Positions 16,796 through 26,063 of a DNA stretch of 64,000 nucleotides are shown here, piece by piece (positions within the stretch are counted from its first letter, which is position 1; every line of letters starts with the position of its first letter). The notes below the pieces were generated by a model. That model had not been told where the DNA came from. It did no database searches and saw nothing but the letters and a program-made list of their open reading frames with translations. The stretch is taken from NCBI GenBank assembly GCA_965263325.1, contig CBDHGY010000002.1, positions 2,604,001 through 2,668,000 of the forward strand, written 5' to 3'. Origin of the DNA: CBDHGY01 sp965263325. GTDB lineage: Bacteria; Pseudomonadota; Alphaproteobacteria; Caulobacterales; Hyphomonadaceae. A program made the translations under genes and the position numbers.

Positions 16796-19720
16796 ATGAA
16801 ATATCAGACTCGAATTGCGCTTGGTGCTTCGGCCATCGCGCTTGCTACGGCGGCACCAGCGGTCGCGCAAGATGCCGATGACAGTGAGGAGCTGCGTCAG
16901 GAAAAAGTCGTTGTCACCGGATCGTTTATTCAGGGCACACCAGAAGATGCAGCGCTGCCAGTGGACGTGATCGATGCTGGTGATCTTGAGCTGCAAGGAT
17001 CACCACAGCTGACAGATCTTATCCGGAACCTGGGCGTTTCCTCCGGTGCAGATGGTCAGACCAACCAGTTTACATCGAACGGTCTCGAAGGCACAGCAAA
17101 CGTAAACCTTCGCGGCCTCGGTGCCGGGCGAACACTCGTTCTATTAAATGGCAAAAGGCAGACATTTTCCCCGCGTCCGATTGGTGAGCAGGCCCAACTG
17201 TTTGTCGACACCAATATGATCCCGTCTGCGGCGATCCAGCGTGTTGAAATTCTGAAAGACGGTGCGGCCGCACTTTACGGTTCAGATGCGATTGCAGGTG
17301 TTGTGAACTTCATCACAAACGATAGCCTCGAAGGGCTAGAAGTCAGCGGTGACTATGAATTTATTGATGGTTCTGACGGCAATTACAACCTATCCGCTGC
17401 CTATGGCCTGCAGTTCGATAAAGGTAGTTGGGTTACTAGCATTGGCTACAACACCCGTAGCGAGTTATCCACGACGGAGCGTGATTGGGCCGTCCTGCCA
17501 TTTGACGAAAACCCGCAAGGTGGCTGGTCTACCATTGGTAATCCTGGATCGTTTGTCGCTATTCCAAACGTAGCGCCAGGGTCTGCCATTGCTGGCACAG
17601 CGCTCGCTTTTGCAAACTCTGATGACCAATGTTCCGCGCTCGGTGGAACAGAAGGTGGGGTGCTTTGCCGATTCAACTTTACTCAGTTCGACAATTTGAT
17701 CGAGGAAGAAGAACGTTTCCAAATTTTCTCTGAGTTCAATTATGATGCCGGTGACGTTGAGTTGCATATGGAGTTCCTGCTCGGCAATACCGAGGTGCCA
17801 GAGTGGAAAACGTCTCCATCTTATCCACCGCAAGCCTTGTTTGGTCAGGTTGTCCTGCCAAACCACCCGGGTCTTGTGCAGTACATAGCTGACAACCCAG
17901 CTTGGGCAGCAGCTACTTATACTGATTTCAATCCACTTCTAACAGGCGGCACGCCGGGGGCGCTTGATCCTGCAACAACCCCACTGATCTTCTTTGGTCG
18001 TTCCTTTGGTAATGGAGGATTTCCAGGTACTGGCGGTGCGCAGGAAGGTAACCGAGAGTCGCAAACCAGACGCCTAGCGGGAAGTTTGTCAGGAGAATTT
18101 GAAAGCGGCGTTAGCTGGGATCTTGGCCTAACCTATTCAAGCGCAACGTCAAAAGTTATCACCAATGACACATCAATCATCGCGCTCGAGCAGGCTTTGC
18201 TCGGTCTCGGCGGTCCAAATTGTGACGGCACGACCCCCGGTGCAAACGGATGTCTTTATTACAACCCGTTCTCAAATGCGGTTGCTTCTAATGCAATCAC
18301 CGGGGCCGCCAACCCGCAATTTGATCCATCGCTCGCGAATTCCGTTGAACTTGCTAACTGGCTGACAGAGCCAACTGGCGATGTTCGTGACACCTCGCTT
18401 CTTACCCTTGATGCAACATTTGCAGGTGAGTCAGGTTGGACGCTCGGCGGAGGCAACGTTGGATGGGCGGCTGGTTTGCAGCTGCGCCATGAGGAGTACG
18501 AGATTGATCCGGTCGACACATCTGATCTAACCCAATTCCCGTGCGCGGACCCGAACGATGCAATTGGTTCAGACGGTCTCTGCCCTGATGGAACCCAGCC
18601 AACCGGCCTGTTCGCATTCCTGGCTGGGGCAGATCCATATTCAAACAGCCAGAATATCTTTGGCGGTTTTGTCGAGTTGCAATTGCCTGTCTCTGACAAG
18701 TTCGATGTTCAGCTCGCCGCTCGCTATGAGAAATATCCCGGTGAAATCGGCCAGACGTTTGACCCGAAAATTGCGGCAAAATTTGAAGTCACACCGAATT
18801 TCCAAATTCGTGGCTCCGCTCAGACCTCGTTCAAGGGCCCAACTCTTAACCAGCTGAATAGCGGCGTCGGAACAACACTTCAGTTTGTTGCGCCAACAGG
18901 GGCGTTTAAGGCGGTCGATGTTGGAGGTGATCCTGACCTTAGCCCAGAGAGTGCCACTAGCTTCAACCTTGGTGCCATCTTCCAGCAAGGTGGCCTGAAC
19001 GCGTCGATCGACTATTACAATTTCGATTTCGAAGACACGATCATTGTTGAAAGTCAGGACGCTGTGGTTGCTGCGGCGCTTGCGGCGTTGGCGGACCCAA
19101 CTGCTCCGCAAGGCATCCTGAACCGCCTGACATTTGATGGTGGAACGCAGTCTGCCGGAACGATCGCCAGGATCCGTACAAATATTGTAAACGGCCCAGA
19201 TGTTCAGACATCCGGCGTAGACCTACGCGCGGACTACACATTTGATGATCTGTTTGGTGCTGAGATTACACTTGGCGGCGAGGCGACCATCGTCCTGGAA
19301 TATGATGTCGGTGAATACGTTGTTGAAGATGTGACGATTGCTGGTTTCGATGGCCTTGGCCAACTCAACCGCGACAATTTCGGTCGCCCAATTCCTGAGA
19401 CAAAAGCGAACTTCTTTGCAAACTACGCACGCGGAATTCACAATCTGCGCGCTGATGTTCGTTACATTTCAGAGTATGATGATCTTCGTCCTGCGATCAC
19501 CGGAAACGGATCAACGATTGATAGCTTCACGTCATTTGACCTGACCTACAACATCGACCTGACTGACCAGTATGGCTTCAAAGCATTCATCTCTGGCCAG
19601 AATGTGACGGATGAGGATCCGCCATTTGCACGTCTTGACCTAAACTACGATCCGTACACACACCCATCCTACGGCCGTGTGATCAAGATAGGTGCAACCG
19701 CAGCGTTTGGTGGAAACTAA
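16796..19720 (+). CDS. TonB-dependent outer-membrane receptor
   Basis: The 974-residue protein has a signal peptide ending APAVAQDA and a TonB-box-like segment (EKVVVTGSFI). The plug domain contains LRGLGAGRTLVLLNGKR and RVEILKDGAAALYGSDAIAG plus VVNFIT. A long beta-barrel ends in YDPYTHPSYGRVIKIGATAA. Length, plug motifs and the plug form with a VLLNGKR segment fit the large receptors that import polymers, peptides or other bulky ligands in caulobacterial and sphingomonad-type bacteria. The substrate cannot be told. GGAGGAAC lies 9-16 bases before the ATG. A strong terminator follows at 19744. Confidence 0.95.
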   Translation: MKYQTRIALGASAIALATAAPAVAQDADDSEELRQEKVVVTGSFIQGTPEDAALPVDVIDAGDLELQGSPQLTDLIRNLGVSSGADGQTNQFTSNGLEGTANVNLRGLGAGRTLVLLNGKRQTFSPRPIGEQAQLFVDTNMIPSAAIQRVEILKDGAAALYGSDAIAGVVNFITNDSLEGLEVSGDYEFIDGSDGNYNLSAAYGLQFDKGSWVTSIGYNTRSELSTTERDWAVLPFDENPQGGWSTIGNPGSFVAIPNVAPGSAIAGTALAFANSDDQCSALGGTEGGVLCRFNFTQFDNLIEEEERFQIFSEFNYDAGDVELHMEFLLGNTEVPEWKTSPSYPPQALFGQVVLPNHPGLVQYIADNPAWAAATYTDFNPLLTGGTPGALDPATTPLIFFGRSFGNGGFPGTGGAQEGNRESQTRRLAGSLSGEFESGVSWDLGLTYSSATSKVITNDTSIIALEQALLGLGGPNCDGTTPGANGCLYYNPFSNAVASNAITGAANPQFDPSLANSVELANWLTEPTGDVRDTSLLTLDATFAGESGWTLGGGNVGWAAGLQLRHEEYEIDPVDTSDLTQFPCADPNDAIGSDGLCPDGTQPTGLFAFLAGADPYSNSQNIFGGFVELQLPVSDKFDVQLAARYEKYPGEIGQTFDPKIAAKFEVTPNFQIRGSAQTSFKGPTLNQLNSGVGTTLQFVAPTGAFKAVDVGGDPDLSPESATSFNLGAIFQQGGLNASIDYYNFDFEDTIIVESQDAVVAAALAALADPTAPQGILNRLTFDGGTQSAGTIARIRTNIVNGPDVQTSGVDLRADYTFDDLFGAEITLGGEATIVLEYDVGEYVVEDVTIAGFDGLGQLNRDNFGRPIPETKANFFANYARGIHNLRADVRYISEYDDLRPAITGNGSTIDSFTSFDLTYNIDLTDQYGFKAFISGQNVTDEDPPFARLDLNYDPYTHPSYGRVIKIGATAAFGGN

Positions 19721-19743
19721 GCCAGTCGCTGTATGAAAAAGAG

Positions 19744-19775
19744 AAGGGCGGCTCGTTTGAGCCGCCCTTTTTTTC
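19744..19775 (+). terminator. Rho-independent terminator after the TonB receptor gene (bidirectional)
   Basis: An 11-base perfect stem, AAGGGCGGCTC / GAGCCGCCCTT, with loop GTTT is followed by a run of T on the plus strand. On the minus strand CTCTTTTTC follows the same stem. It can therefore end both the receptor gene and the leftward gene that stops at 19790, although for the latter it lies after the stop. Confidence 0.9.
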
Positions 19776-19789
19776 TTTTGATTGTAAGA

Positions 19790-20677
19790 TCAGAAGCCGC
19801 CAAATTGAGAAATGCTGCTTGGATCAAACGCAAAACTGCCTTGCTTTTTCACTTCATCGAAGGACGAGGCCCACAAACGCGCTTTTGTTTTCTGAGGAAG
19901 CCTGTCCACCACACGAAGTACAGATACCGACAGATCGCAGACATCGACCGTTGCAAGAATGTCTTCCGGATTCGAGGTCGTGCTTGCTGCCATGATAAGG
20001 CGCATAATCTTAGGATCTGACATCAGCTTAGGGCCAAGCGCATTGAGCGCTCGCTTGTCTGTCGCATCCGGCTGACCATATTTCTTGGGGTTTTGCCGCC
20101 CATCAAGAATAGCTTCCAGAACGCGCCGGTTCAGCTTTACGGCAAATGCCTGAACATCTGGATTATTGACGATTTCGCGCTCCAGAAAAGCGCCCATCTG
20201 AAGCTGGTTCATGCTCTCGAGGTCTGAATAAGTAGCCCCTTTGCAAAGTTTCGCACGAGACTTGGATGCTGCCTGCAATCCTTTGATGATGTCATCCATC
20301 AATGCGTCCATGTGCTTTACATCTGATTTGGCAAGCGTATCGATATGATCGAAGGCAACGTCTTGCGCAGCTTCCATCAAGATCGCCTGGCGCTTCAGTG
20401 CATTTGAACCATCCTCTTTGAGGCGCTGCTCAAGGCGTCCGTAAGCGTCCTCGTCTACTTGTCTAAGGACTTCGGCAAATTTGCGTTCCTCTTTTCCGGT
20501 AAGAACAGCATTTATGCTGATGCTTCGCTCAGCAACTGTGCCTGGCTGGGCGGAGTTAGACCCCGGTCCCGATGGCCAAAACATAACTGCCGCGAACGCT
20601 AGCGCAATCACACCTCCGAGTGCGATTGCAAACATAGATCCGTTATTGGCGTTTCCACCGCCGCGCGCATCATACAT
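19790..20677 (-). CDS. Membrane-anchored helical protein of unknown function
   Basis: I do not recognise the family. The 295-residue product has a short Gly/Asn-rich N-terminus, one membrane helix (about residues 15-36, MFAIALGGVIALAFAAVMFW) and a long, mostly helical, probably periplasmic domain. That domain contains two cysteines in LCKGATYSDLES and VDVCDLSVSVL. Both could form a disulfide. It stands alone between the TonB receptor and the CoA-ligase operon, convergent with the receptor. No enzymatic motif is visible. Confidence 0.65.
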   Translation of the reverse strand: MYDARGGGNANNGSMFAIALGGVIALAFAAVMFWPSGPGSNSAQPGTVAERSISINAVLTGKEERKFAEVLRQVDEDAYGRLEQRLKEDGSNALKRQAILMEAAQDVAFDHIDTLAKSDVKHMDALMDDIIKGLQAASKSRAKLCKGATYSDLESMNQLQMGAFLEREIVNNPDVQAFAVKLNRRVLEAILDGRQNPKKYGQPDATDKRALNALGPKLMSDPKIMRLIMAASTTSNPEDILATVDVCDLSVSVLRVVDRLPQKTKARLWASSFDEVKKQGSFAFDPSSISQFGGF

Positions 20678-20764
20678 AACAAAGCCTTTACTGCTCGCTT
20701 ATACTCGAGAGAATTCATAGCAATAAAGGTTTGCGTTTCATTTAAAGTATTGGTGTAAATCCCA

Positions 20765-22624
20765 TTACAATTCTAGAACGTTTTCGGGAATCGGATCTGT
20801 ATACAGAGCATTCACGAGGTCAGCGCGGCGTTCGAGAACTTTTCTCTGATTGACGTATCCTTTGTCAGTGATCTCTCCTGCATCAATGCTTGGGGGATCC
20901 ATCATAATCATCACTCGTTTTATGCGACGCGACGAGCCAGGTTCACCAGCATTGAATTTTTTGCCTAAGGCGATCAGATCGGTCCTGAAATTCGCGATTG
21001 CTTTGCCAATATCATTTCCCGCATCCTTCAAATACTGTTCAACCATAGCTGGCGAAGGCCAAACCAGCGCCGCAATAAAGTTTTTGTCCAGACCCGCGAT
21101 CACAGCATCAAAGATCAAAGGCGAACACGCTGCGACGAAATCAGGGCGTAGAACGCCTACACTAACCCATGTGCCGGACGACAGTTTGAAGTCCTCGCCA
21201 ACCCGGCCGTCAAAAATCAATCCTTTGTTCGGATCATTTTCATCAACAAATTTTACTGCGTCTCCTAGGCGATAAAAGCCCTCATTATCAAACACTTCAG
21301 CATTCTTTTCTGGCATGTTGAGGTATCCGTCCATCACGGTCGGACCTTTCACACGGACTTCCATTTTGTCGCCATCAGGCACAAGCTTGAGTGTCAAACC
21401 GGGCAGGGGTAGGCCAATCAGACCGACACGCTCGACTTCCCAGTGAACTACTGTGATCCCTTGCGTTTCAGTGGCGCCGTACATTGTGATGATCGGAATA
21501 CGCCGCCCCGTTGCTTTAATGGCAAGCGTTTGAAGACGGTCATACAAATCGTCTGAGAGGGTCGCGCCGCCATATCCGATCTGCCGCATATTCTTGAAGA
21601 AAGCCTCAAGCAATTCGTCGTCTTCTTCCATCGCTTCGCAGAGCATGGCGAGCGCGATCGGCGCGGTCCCGAATGTTGAAGGCTTACAGTCTCGGACATT
21701 TCGGATTGTCTCACCGAAAAGAGCAGGTGTTGGCTTACCCCCGTCGATCCAGAAAGTAGCCCCTTCCCACAGCGCGGAATTGAAGTTCACATTCGATCCC
21801 GAAATATGGTTCCAGGGCAACCAATCGAGAACCTGCGCAACTTCTGTTGGATCGTAGTCCGGGTCGCGGTCGTTGTCGCGAAGGCCTTCATATCCTGCTA
21901 ACATCATACACATTGCGCCTTGGGTTGTCGGCACAGGTTTCGGCATTCCGGTTGAGCCCGATGTAAAGAGGTATTTCGCGATTGTATCGTGCGTCACTGC
22001 CTCGAGCGCCGCGGCCACATCGCCGGTCGGCTCTGTTGCTGCTAATTCGTCGTATCTTTGAACGGTATTGTCGCCATCTGTATCGGCCGCGAACACTTTG
22101 ACGTCTGACAAGTCCAGTGAATCCAGTGCCTTCTTAAATGGAGTTAGATGCTCGGTGAAGATAATCGCGGGTTTGACGGCGTCGAAGCAGTGTTTGAGTT
22201 TCGCAAAGTCAGTGGACATTAATGAATAGGCGACAGAAATTGGAGCTACCGGGGTGCCAGCTTTTTGAGCGGCGAGGATAACCATCGCCGACTTGATCGA
22301 ATTTCCAGAGAGGATCATGACCGGCGCGTCAGCCGTTGCGCCCATATTCAGAAACGCCTGGGCTAAGCTGTCAGTTATTGACTTTGCTTGGCCATATGTC
22401 AGTTCTTCCCAGCGGTCGGTAGCTGGGTTGCGTTCCTTGAGGAATACCCGATCAGGATGCGCTGCGGCACGTTCGTCCAGACAATGCGCAATTGATCGCG
22501 GGGCCTCCTCCGGTTCATGCCGTTGCTTGAGATAGACCACGCCGTCTTCACCTCTGGCCATTTCGATGTCAGGTGCTTTTTGGATAAGTGGCCTGAAGGG
22601 GGGAAGGTTTTGCGTATCAGCCAT
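20765..22624 (-). CDS. Feruloyl-CoA synthetase-like acid-CoA ligase
   Basis: This is an ANL-superfamily ligase that activates a carboxylic acid with ATP and CoA. The 619-residue product shows the P-loop-like YLFTSGSTGMPKPVPTTQGA, the adenylate motif TMYGATETQG, then YRLGDAVKF and a short C-terminal domain ending ITDKGYVNQRKVLERR. The lid lysine region DKGYVNQR and the length of about 620 match the feruloyl-CoA synthase branch rather than fatty-acid ligases. ATG 22624 has GGAGAG at good spacing. An upstream ATG at 22657 lies in a palindrome and lacks such a site. It is the last gene of the leftward 25.9-20.8 kb cluster. The actual acid is unknown. Confidence 0.85.
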   Translation of the reverse strand: MADTQNLPPFRPLIQKAPDIEMARGEDGVVYLKQRHEPEEAPRSIAHCLDERAAAHPDRVFLKERNPATDRWEELTYGQAKSITDSLAQAFLNMGATADAPVMILSGNSIKSAMVILAAQKAGTPVAPISVAYSLMSTDFAKLKHCFDAVKPAIIFTEHLTPFKKALDSLDLSDVKVFAADTDGDNTVQRYDELAATEPTGDVAAALEAVTHDTIAKYLFTSGSTGMPKPVPTTQGAMCMMLAGYEGLRDNDRDPDYDPTEVAQVLDWLPWNHISGSNVNFNSALWEGATFWIDGGKPTPALFGETIRNVRDCKPSTFGTAPIALAMLCEAMEEDDELLEAFFKNMRQIGYGGATLSDDLYDRLQTLAIKATGRRIPIITMYGATETQGITVVHWEVERVGLIGLPLPGLTLKLVPDGDKMEVRVKGPTVMDGYLNMPEKNAEVFDNEGFYRLGDAVKFVDENDPNKGLIFDGRVGEDFKLSSGTWVSVGVLRPDFVAACSPLIFDAVIAGLDKNFIAALVWPSPAMVEQYLKDAGNDIGKAIANFRTDLIALGKKFNAGEPGSSRRIKRVMIMMDPPSIDAGEITDKGYVNQRKVLERRADLVNALYTDPIPENVLEL

Positions 22625-22643
22625 TGGGGTCTCTCCGGAAAAA

Positions 22644-22660
22644 TCTATGATAGTCATAGA
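22644..22660. promoter_or_regulatory. 17-base palindrome upstream of the feruloyl-CoA synthetase-like gene
   Basis: TCTATGA-TAG-TCATAGA is a perfect 7-base inverted repeat with a 3-base centre, ending 20 bases before the chosen start codon. It sits in the 68-base gap after the sulfotransferase gene. It looks like a dimeric repressor site (MarR or GntR class size) and may regulate this gene separately from the upstream operon. The regulator is not in the window. Confidence 0.4.
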
Positions 22661-22692
22661 CTGCAGCGATGATCACGTCCAATAACGTCGAG

Positions 22693-23427
22693 CTATGACA
22701 GCAAACGCGTTTTCCACAGCGCCTTGTACAAAGGCATAGCTTTTTCGAAATAAGTCATTTGAAACATCGATAGTTCTGGTAACGGTTTCGGAGGCGGGCC
22801 AAAGCCAGTCGATGCGTTCACAGCATCATACCAATGGGGAGCCCAAACGCCGTCTTCAGGTTTTTGCCCAGGGCTCCACGCCAACATGTTTGGATCCCAT
22901 TCAAGATCCAGCGCTCGGCAAAGAGCTTTCAACATAGTCTCAGGATCGCGGAGAATATCATCGCTGTCGACAATGATTGGCCTCTTACCATTGACGCGAT
23001 GAACAGATTCCATGATCCGCGTTTGTTGAGGAAATCCCATTGCATGAAGGCTCATCGTTTCCATTTTGCGAGCATAGGAGGCGATCACCCGTGCTGGATG
23101 ACGGATCAGGAAAACATGATGATCGATCTTGCTCATCCAGCCCGTTGGAAAATCTTCGAGGAAATGATGCGTCATCTGTTTTTGGTACTGCACAGGCGTA
23201 CCGCATTCGCCTTCGCTAAGCATATGTGTGACCGTCGCCGGATCAGTAGACTGCGCCGCCAATATCTCGTCCTGCATCGGATGGACCAGATTCTCCGCAG
23301 TCAAATAGGCGGCATAAAACGGCTCATCGACGCAGCTCGTGTCTGCCCGCGCGCCGAAACTCCTCATCATCGTCGTGGACATGTTGCGCGGGCCAGACCA
23401 CATGGCGATACGAATTGCTCTGCTCAT
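22693..23427 (-). CDS. PAPS-type sulfotransferase-like P-loop protein
   Basis: The 244-residue protein has the 5'-phosphosulfate loop in MWSGPRNMSTTMMRSFGAR (residues about 9-27). The 3'-phosphate-binding motif RHPARVIASYARK comes later (about residue 108). Both are signs of PAPS-dependent sulfotransferases or related P-loop enzymes. It overlaps the class IV aminotransferase gene by ATGA, so the two proteins are made together. I recall plant proteins named BCAT-like in which a P-loop domain of this type is fused to a class IV aminotransferase, which would support a joint function. The acceptor substrate is unknown. Confidence 0.78.
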   Translation of the reverse strand: MSRAIRIAMWSGPRNMSTTMMRSFGARADTSCVDEPFYAAYLTAENLVHPMQDEILAAQSTDPATVTHMLSEGECGTPVQYQKQMTHHFLEDFPTGWMSKIDHHVFLIRHPARVIASYARKMETMSLHAMGFPQQTRIMESVHRVNGKRPIIVDSDDILRDPETMLKALCRALDLEWDPNMLAWSPGQKPEDGVWAPHWYDAVNASTGFGPPPKPLPELSMFQMTYFEKAMPLYKALWKTRLLS

Positions 23428-24350
23428 ATGATCGGCGTCAGATTATTTTGAACAAGTTGCTTATAGAGCGCGGATAGCTTTTGCGTGACCGGTCCATTCA
23501 TACGGTCGATCACGCGGCCGTCGACTTCTCGCACGGGTGTGGTGCCAGCGAAGGTTCCGGTAATGAAGGCCTCGTCGGCTGAGTACACATCAAACAGGGA
23601 GAAGCGCTTTTCGAACACTGGAATTCCGTTCTCCTCGCATACTCGAATAATGTTACCGCGCGTGATACCGCCGAGACAATAGTCATTGGGGCTGGTCCAG
23701 ACTTCACCGTTTCGAACAATGAAGAAATGGGTTGAGTTGCACGTTGCGACAAAGCCATCTGGGTCGAGCATTAAAGCCTCGTCCGCACCAGCCTTGTCGG
23801 CCTGGATGCAGGCAAGAATGCAATTTAGCTTTGAATGGGAGTTAAGTTTCTGGTCCTGCTCAGCAGGCCCGGTGCGGCGCACATGCGCGGTAAACAATGA
23901 TACGCCTTTCGCTATTACTTCCGGAACGGGTTTTTTGTATTCCGGTATGATGACGATGGTGGGCGGCGTAATGGTAAAGCGAGGTCCTTGATAAGGGGAC
24001 TTCTTCACGCCGCGAGTGACCATCAGGCGAATGTGTACCCCATCGGTCATGTCTTGCGCTTTCAGGCAGTCAAACAGACTCTGGGTGAGCTCTGCTTTCG
24101 TGAGGCCAATATTCATATCGATGGTTTTTGCCCCCGCATAGAGCCGGGTCAGATGCTCGTTCAGGAACGCAACGCCTCCCTGATGAACGCGCATGCCTTC
24201 CCAAACACCGTCACCAAGCATGTAGCCAGATTCGAAGACAGAGACGGTCGCTTGGTCTCGATGTTTCAGTTCGCCATTGATCGAAACCAGAATATCGGCG
24301 TTGCGAGGATCATAAGTGAAGTCGTGAACGCCATGTGGATCGTCTATCAT
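23424..24350 (-). CDS. Class IV PLP-dependent aminotransferase (BCAT/D-amino-acid type)
   Basis: This is a fold-type IV transaminase of the branched-chain/D-alanine/4-amino-4-deoxychorismate lyase group. The 308-residue product has the N-terminal motif ILVSINGELKHRDQATVSVF with GDGVWEGMRV. The PLP lysine is in LNSHSKLNCILACIQAD, the binding segment is DEALMLDPDGFVATCNSTHF, and the phosphate loop includes GTTPVREVDGRVI. Which substrate it uses cannot be fixed from sequence. It starts 6 bases after the acyl-CoA synthetase stop and overlaps the sulfotransferase gene by 4 bases, so it is the centre of a coupled operon. Confidence 0.88.
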   Translation of the reverse strand: MIDDPHGVHDFTYDPRNADILVSINGELKHRDQATVSVFESGYMLGDGVWEGMRVHQGGVAFLNEHLTRLYAGAKTIDMNIGLTKAELTQSLFDCLKAQDMTDGVHIRLMVTRGVKKSPYQGPRFTITPPTIVIIPEYKKPVPEVIAKGVSLFTAHVRRTGPAEQDQKLNSHSKLNCILACIQADKAGADEALMLDPDGFVATCNSTHFFIVRNGEVWTSPNDYCLGGITRGNIIRVCEENGIPVFEKRFSLFDVYSADEAFITGTFAGTTPVREVDGRVIDRMNGPVTQKLSALYKQLVQNNLTPII

Positions 24351-24356
24351 ACTCGA

Positions 24357-25925
24357 TCAACCAACCCGTCGCTCTACGCCTTTCCAATATGGCTCGCGTA
24401 GATCCTTCCGGAGGATCTTACCCGAAGGATTGCGGGGCATAATTTCGATCTGCTCAACCGACTTAGGACATTTATATCCAGCGATACGCTCTTTCGCCCA
24501 GGCGATGATGTCAGCTTCGCTCGGATTTTCGCCTTCCTTCGGCACAATAAGAGCTTTGACTTCTTCGCCCCACTTCTCACTCGGCACGCCGATTACAGCC
24601 ACATCAGCGACGGCAGGATGACCAAAGATCGCGTTTTCAACTTCGGCTGGATACACGTTCTCGCCGCCCGAAACGATCATGTCCTTCACGCGGTCATGGA
24701 TGAACAAGAACCCATCTTCATCAAAGAACCCGGCATCGCCGGTGTAAAAGTACCCGCTCTTGATGGCATCAGCGGTCGCTTCTGGGCGTTTCCAGTAGCC
24801 TTTCATATTAAAGCCCGACTGAATAACAATTTCGCCAACCTCGCCTTGAGGCACTTCTTTGCCATCCTCATCAACACATTTGATGATTGTTCCAGGATAC
24901 GGAACGCCGCACGAGCGAAGTTTGCCCCAAGCCGGATCGTGAGCCTCAGGCGGTAGGAACGTACCGCCGCCAGTCGTTTCGGTCAGGCCGTAAACCTGGG
25001 TGAACTTGCATTTAAATACGTCTTTGGCTTCGAGGAGCAAATCCTGGGTAATCGGGGAGGCGCCATATGTAATGTTCTTCATTGAGGAAAAATCGCGATC
25101 ACGCACGCCTGGCGTCTGAGTGAGCATAAGAATAACCGCCGGAACCCAAAACGCTTGCGCGATCTTGTGCTGTTCAATCAGGTCGAGAATGACGACAGGA
25201 TTTATCTCTCTGAGCACAACGGTTTTGCAGCCTTGATGCAAGGATAGAACTCCAATGTTTACGCCTGCCACGTGGAACAAGGGCATCGCCAGCATCACGG
25301 CGTCGCCTTCATCATAGCCTGCCCAATCAAGCGTGCCCGCTTGCTGCATGAAGGACGTATAGTTGGCATTCGTTAGCTGAACCCCTTTCGGCAAGCCTGT
25401 GGTTCCCGAAGTGTAGAGCTGAATAACGTCGTCATCCGGCAAGGTCTCAATGCCGGGATTTTCTCCGTTTTGGCCATCGCGCCATTTTTCGTAATCGATC
25501 CAATCGGAGCGGCCTCCTTCAATTGCAATGACCTTTTTGATCATCGGGCATTCATCGAGGACTTGATCAACAAGCTCGTAGAAATCCTTGGATACAAACA
25601 GGACTTTCGCCTCACTGTCAGACAAAACGAATTGTAGTTCCGGTGCCGCCAGACGGTTATTCATGCCTGCCATCGTCGCGCGAACTTTTGTGCATCCAAA
25701 CAGCATTTCGAAGTAACAACCGAGATTTTTCCCAAGAAAAGCAACTCTGTCACCCGGCTCAATGCCTTCAGCAAGCAGGCCGTGCGCTACCCGGTTAGAG
25801 CGTACCTCCAGTTCTCGAAAATTGGTTTCCTGTCCCTCAAACCAAATCGCAACATCGTTCCCGCGAACACTTGCTTGATACCGAGGAATATCAGCCAAGT
25901 GAGGCATGTTTTCAGTGTCGATCAT
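24357..25925 (-). CDS. Acyl-CoA synthetase (AMP-forming)
   Basis: The 522-residue ANL ligase has all core motifs: LYTSGTTGLPKGVQLTNANY, QVYGLTETTGGG, the hinge YFYTGDAGFFDEDGFLFIHD with RVKDMIVSGGENVYPAEVE, and the catalytic lysine in NPSGKILRKDLR. It resembles medium/long-chain or cyclohexane-type acyl-CoA ligases. The start is well supported by GGAGGAAG 7 bases before ATG 25925. It opens the leftward operon with the aminotransferase, sulfotransferase and a second, feruloyl-type ligase. The presence of two different ligases suggests catabolism of, or conjugation to, a specific carboxylic acid. Confidence 0.93.
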   Translation of the reverse strand: MIDTENMPHLADIPRYQASVRGNDVAIWFEGQETNFRELEVRSNRVAHGLLAEGIEPGDRVAFLGKNLGCYFEMLFGCTKVRATMAGMNNRLAAPELQFVLSDSEAKVLFVSKDFYELVDQVLDECPMIKKVIAIEGGRSDWIDYEKWRDGQNGENPGIETLPDDDVIQLYTSGTTGLPKGVQLTNANYTSFMQQAGTLDWAGYDEGDAVMLAMPLFHVAGVNIGVLSLHQGCKTVVLREINPVVILDLIEQHKIAQAFWVPAVILMLTQTPGVRDRDFSSMKNITYGASPITQDLLLEAKDVFKCKFTQVYGLTETTGGGTFLPPEAHDPAWGKLRSCGVPYPGTIIKCVDEDGKEVPQGEVGEIVIQSGFNMKGYWKRPEATADAIKSGYFYTGDAGFFDEDGFLFIHDRVKDMIVSGGENVYPAEVENAIFGHPAVADVAVIGVPSEKWGEEVKALIVPKEGENPSEADIIAWAKERIAGYKCPKSVEQIEIMPRNPSGKILRKDLREPYWKGVERRVG

Positions 25926-26063
25926 AAGTACTTCCTCCGGGGCATTATTGTTTCTTAGCTTTAGCGCGTCTGCGCCTTTTTTCTAGAGAAATAGACTAGG
26001 CAATCACAGCAATGCGTCTAGAAGATTCTCCAGCTAAGGATGCCAGCAGCGAGGAAATCAGCC

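Noticed and set aside
25926..26063. SAM-II riboswitch upstream of the sulfhydrylase gene
   Set aside because: I looked for the conserved GATTT/GCAGCCACG/GCTAAA pseudoknot pattern and found only a stray CTAAGG; no match.
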